A DNA stretch of 64,000 nt from Gluconobacter sp. Gdi. Its GTDB lineage: Bacteria > Pseudomonadota > Alphaproteobacteria > Acetobacterales > Acetobacteraceae. The translations under genes were made by a program, and so were the position numbers. The stretch is taken from the NCBI RefSeq assembly GCF_014132155.1, contig NZ_BLJQ01000002.1, positions 372,001 through 436,000 of the forward strand, given 5' to 3'. Under the pieces are notes generated by a model. It made no database searches and had not been told where the DNA came from. It saw nothing but the letters and a program-made list of their open reading frames with translations. Positions 61,325 to 64,000 of the stretch are shown one piece after another. The stretch's first letter is position 1, and each line of letters begins with the position of its first letter.

Positions 61325-61843
61325 ATGTCTACGGGTCACGTTAAGGCCGAGCCAAAGAGTGCTTCGGCTGCTGGCCCGGTCGATGTGCATGTCGGAAACC
61401 GCATTCGGCTGCGGCGCACGCTGATGGGGCTTTCGCAGGAAAAGCTTGGAGAGGCGCTGGGACTCACGTTCCAGCAGATCCAGAAATATGAACGTGGTGC
61501 CAACCGCGTAGGGGCAAGCCGCCTCTATGATCTGGCGCGTGTCTTGGATGTGCCGATCGGTTTTTTCTTCGATGATATGCAGGATGCGGCCCCCAAGGCA
61601 GCACCTGTACCCCTTCAGCCCTCAGTCACGACCGGCTTTGCAGAAACGCAGGCCACTTTCGGCGGTCCGCCCCGCAAAGCGGTTCAACCGCCACGGCTGT
61701 TTGATCTGCCAGCTGATGAAGCGGCGCTTTTCAGCCGGCGTGAAACGGTTGATCTGGTGCGATCCTATTATCGCATTCCAGATCCTTCCGTGCGAAAGCG
61801 AATGCTGGACCTTATCCGCAGCCTCGGCCCTGCAGAAGAATAA
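61325..61843 (+). CDS. XRE-family transcriptional regulator
   Basis: 172 aa from the ATG at 61325, which follows GGGAGG. The helix-turn-helix is GNRIRLRRTLMGLSQEKLGEALGLTFQQIQKYERGANRVGASRLYDLARVLDVPIGFFFDDM. A Pro/Ala-rich linker leads to a C-terminal helical segment (SRRETVDLVRSYYRIPDPSVRKRMLDLI) seen in alphaproteobacterial homologues, which commonly lie between lnt and metK. Its targets are unknown. A TTGACA lies 51 bases upstream of the ATG but without a clear -10. Convergent with the phosphatase, eight bases apart. Confidence 0.85.
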   Translation: MSTGHVKAEPKSASAAGPVDVHVGNRIRLRRTLMGLSQEKLGEALGLTFQQIQKYERGANRVGASRLYDLARVLDVPIGFFFDDMQDAAPKAAPVPLQPSVTTGFAETQATFGGPPRKAVQPPRLFDLPADEAALFSRRETVDLVRSYYRIPDPSVRKRMLDLIRSLGPAEE

Positions 61844-61851
61844 GCCAGGGT

Positions 61852-62514
61852 CTATTCGCGGCGCAGGATGCTATCGTTCAGGAAGGACGAAATCTTGCCC
61901 GCTTTGAAATCGGCCCGCAGCCGGTCTTCATCGTACTCGGTCTGAAGCCAATCCATGAAGGAAAGACGCCCTTCGGCTTCAGCGCGGTAGCGCAGGAAAA
62001 ATGCATCCAGGATTCCCGTGCGGGACCGGTTGAAATGTCCGAAGCGCCAGTGCAGCTGCCTGAGAGCGTCTGTTGCCGTTCCCCCCTCAAACATCACAAC
62101 CAGCCCCGAAGCTAATCCTGCGCGGTCAGCTCCTGACTTGCAGTGCATCAGCATTGGAAACTGAAGGGTCTGATACATGGCATGAAAGCGCAGGATGCGA
62201 TCCTTGTGTGGCGCGCCCCGGCTCTCAAACGCCATATCCAGATGCGTCAGACCCAGCTTCTCGCTTGTGCTGCGAGAAAGAGCGTCTGACCCACATTTGC
62301 GATGTCCGCGCAGGTTTACGAGCGTCTTGAGGTGAAGCTGCTTTGTTAGTCTGCGCAGACGTGACGGTGTTGGGTGGTTGCAGCGCCACACCTTGCCAGG
62401 AACGACTTCCGCAAGATTTGTCCAGCCGAGGCGAAAGATGGAATGGTCCACAAAGAGACTGTCCCACCAGGCCCGTCGCAGCGTAGCGGCAGAAGTAATC
62501 CGGCCTTCAAACAT
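61852..62514 (-). CDS. dual-specificity/tyrosine phosphatase-like protein
   Basis: 220 aa from the ATG at 62514 (GAGGAC eight bases before). The P-loop is MHCKSGADRAGLASG, the CX5R signature of cysteine phosphatases; LKTLVNLRGHR and the nearby Arg/Asp-rich turn correspond to the earlier strand, with no obvious general-acid Asp visible. Such proteins may act on protein phosphotyrosine, phosphoinositides or polyphosphate. There is no signal peptide, so it is cytosolic. No functional partner is evident. Confidence 0.8.
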   Translation of the reverse strand: MFEGRITSAATLRRAWWDSLFVDHSIFRLGWTNLAEVVPGKVWRCNHPTPSRLRRLTKQLHLKTLVNLRGHRKCGSDALSRSTSEKLGLTHLDMAFESRGAPHKDRILRFHAMYQTLQFPMLMHCKSGADRAGLASGLVVMFEGGTATDALRQLHWRFGHFNRSRTGILDAFFLRYRAEAEGRLSFMDWLQTEYDEDRLRADFKAGKISSFLNDSILRRE

Positions 62515-62617
62515 CAAAAACGTCCTCGACTGTGAGAGCATGAAGCAGCTTCAGGCAGCGCTGTGTCCCACTTGAGATGGGGATGCGTCAACCGCAAGGA
62601 AATGGTAATGTCAGCTT

Positions 62618-62980
62618 ATGCGGTGGCTTTCTCTTTCTCTGATGGTGTCCTGCCTGTCCCTGACGGGATGTGGTGTTGGTTCAATGTTTGACGGACCGGC
62701 TGCGGATATGACCGCACTTCCCCCGCCGGGAGCTGCTCCGGATAGAACCTCTCATCGTCGCTCGCATCCAAGCGGCGTATCCTATGTGGATGATGCCCCC
62801 GTTATGCCGATGCCGCCGGGTGGAATGAGCGAGGAAAACCGTCCACGTGAAAGCAGCGATCCGTCTTCTGAAGGGATGACCTTCGGGACCGGTGGTATGG
62901 GTGGCAACACAGCCGATATTACACCGCGTCCCGCAGTTCCGGATACAGAAGTGTCGTACGGCAAAAACAGTGGAAATTAA
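62618..62980 (+). CDS. small Pro/Ser-rich lipoprotein
   Basis: 120 aa. The lipoprotein signal peptide ends in LSLTGC (MRWLSLSLMVSCLSLTGC), giving a lipidated Cys at about residue 18. The mature part is low-complexity, with PPPGAAP and a Met/Pro/Gly-rich stretch (APVMPMPPGGM), and lacks a recognised domain. It is probably anchored in the outer membrane. Divergent from the phosphatase; lnt, needed to finish such proteins, lies nearby. Function unknown. Confidence 0.65.
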   Translation: MRWLSLSLMVSCLSLTGCGVGSMFDGPAADMTALPPPGAAPDRTSHRRSHPSGVSYVDDAPVMPMPPGGMSEENRPRESSDPSSEGMTFGTGGMGGNTADITPRPAVPDTEVSYGKNSGN

Positions 62981-63099
62981 GAACGACAGGGCTGCGAGCG
63001 GCGGCTGACGGTCTGGTCTTCATGATTGCGTAACTATTGGCGTGGTAGGGCGGAAGCAGTCCTCACCAGTGGGCCGAGTTGACGTCTTGGAGACCAGAA

Positions 63100-64000
63100 A
63101 TGACCGAGCAGGTCGCGGCAGATATTAAAGAGCGCCTTGCCTTTTTGGGAATTGGAGCCAGTGAAAAAGCCCTGATATCCCGAATTGGCCAACAGATCCG
63201 CCGGATCTTGCCCCCTGCGCTTGACCGGTTTTATCGACGTGTGGACGAGACACCGGAACTGGCACGTTTTTTCTCGAGCTCCTCCCAGCAGAATACAGCC
63301 CGCACACAGCAGGAAAAACATTGGAGCCGTATTCTCGAGGGTGATTTCGGCCCCGACTATGTCCAGAGTACGCGTGCGATTGGGAATACTCACGCTCGTA
63401 TTGGCCTGGATCCACAATGGTATATCGGCAGTTACGGGCTGCTGGTCGAAGGTATTGTCGCAGGTGTTATTCAGGAGGCTTGGCCAGAACAGAAACAGGG
63501 CTTTTTCGCGAGATTGTTCGGTAAACGCCGATCTGTTCTGACCAGCCAAGACGTTGCTGCGCGGGTCGGGCTTTTGGTCAAAGCCGCGTTTCTGGATATG
63601 GAACTTGGCCTTGAGACATACACTCTGAATCTGGACGGGCAGGAGCGTTCCCGCGCCGAGAAAGAGCGCAACGAAAGTCTGTCCGCTCTTTCCGAAGCAC
63701 TTGCAGATTCGCTGGACCGCATGGCCGAAGGAGATCTTGTACAGGACATTGATCCTGAGCTTGCCAGCCAGGCAGCGCGGATGAGCGGGGCATTCCAGCG
63801 CGCTTGCAGTGGACTGGGGCGGATTGTGCAGGGGGTACGCTCCACGTCTGGTGTCGTGGAGCACCGGGCCCGAATGATCAGCAGTTCATCCGAGGACATT
63901 GCCTGTCGTATTGCGGAGCAGGTTGACGCCCTGGGAACCGTATCGCGCAACATTACCCAGTTGACGACGTCCGTAAAGGAAGTGGCTGAGGAAGCGCGCC
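63100..64000 (+). CDS. globin-coupled methyl-accepting chemotaxis protein (5' part)
   Basis: The reading from the ATG at 63100 stays open to the window edge (300 codons, no stop). GGAGA is about eight bases before it. Residues ~5-175 are a globin-coupled sensor domain: PALDRFYRRVDETPELARFF and HWSRILEGDFGPDYV precede IGNTHARIGLDPQWYIGSYG, where His98 is the probable haem-ligand His. From ~190 a HAMP-like linker (LDRMAEGDLVQDIDPEL) leads into the coiled-coil signalling domain. No membrane helix is present, so it is a soluble oxygen or redox chemoreceptor, in keeping with the flagellin at 42080. Confidence 0.85.
   Translation, partial: MTEQVAADIKERLAFLGIGASEKALISRIGQQIRRILPPALDRFYRRVDETPELARFFSSSSQQNTARTQQEKHWSRILEGDFGPDYVQSTRAIGNTHARIGLDPQWYIGSYGLLVEGIVAGVIQEAWPEQKQGFFARLFGKRRSVLTSQDVAARVGLLVKAAFLDMELGLETYTLNLDGQERSRAEKERNESLSALSEALADSLDRMAEGDLVQDIDPELASQAARMSGAFQRACSGLGRIVQGVRSTSGVVEHRARMISSSSEDIACRIAEQVDALGTVSRNITQLTTSVKEVAEEAR

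Overview
The window looks like a chromosomal segment of an acetic acid bacterium (Acetobacteraceae, probably Gluconobacter or a close relative). The evidence is moderately high GC, dense gene packing, ChvG/ChvI signalling, a truncated HprK with EI, HPr and a mannose-type EIIA but no sugar permease, MucR, a Fur/Mur-type regulator, OlsB-type ornithine-lipid synthesis and alphaproteobacterial FlaF. No tRNA, rRNA, CRISPR array, insertion sequence or prophage was recognised. The genus is inferred from gene content only.

Layout. 1-11 kb: a full-length PutA-like protein on the minus strand whose predicted active sites are substituted, a TPR/glycosyltransferase-9 fusion, then minus-strand infC, thrS, two glycosyltransferases and grpE. 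11-19 kb: chvI-chvG, a short opposite-strand insert (UrcA-like and RidA-like genes), then hprK-rapZ-EIIA-ptsH-ptsI, a regulatory phosphorelay. 19-24 kb: a zinc regulator, an unknown protein, a decayed asparaginase, a sugar/H+ symporter behind an unusual palindrome and leader terminator, and two small DUF4870-like membrane proteins with a beta-repeat exported protein. 24-30 kb: a minus-strand run of rluA-type, ftsK, rsmD, rsuA-type and glutamine amidotransferase genes, divergent from tadA. 30-41.5 kb: a DegP-type protease, pgm, hflX, a MYG1-type hydrolase, threonine aldolase, folD-metF and an exported M1 peptidase.

41.5-52 kb: flaF and flagellin; a radical SAM gene abutting a DUF4130-UdgX fusion (a putative DNA repair pair); and an EmrA-EmrB-outer-membrane-channel pump with its TetR regulator. 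Two copies of the same inverted repeat lie in the two pump promoter regions. 52-64 kb: class II aldolase, an OmpR/EnvZ-type pair whose kinase has no ordinary start codon ahead of its first membrane helix, then nfuA, a nitroreductase, tsaB, rimI, tusA-like, mucR, fur, olsB, lnt, an XRE regulator, a phosphatase, a lipoprotein and the first part of a globin-coupled chemoreceptor that runs off the end.

The points most worth a second look are the PutA-like protein with replaced catalytic residues, the radical SAM/UdgX pair, the paired TetR operators, the palindrome plus terminator before the sugar transporter, the non-canonical starts of infC and the sensor kinase, and the decaying asparaginase. 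Residue-level comparisons with reference proteins were made from memory of those sequences, not from a computed alignment.
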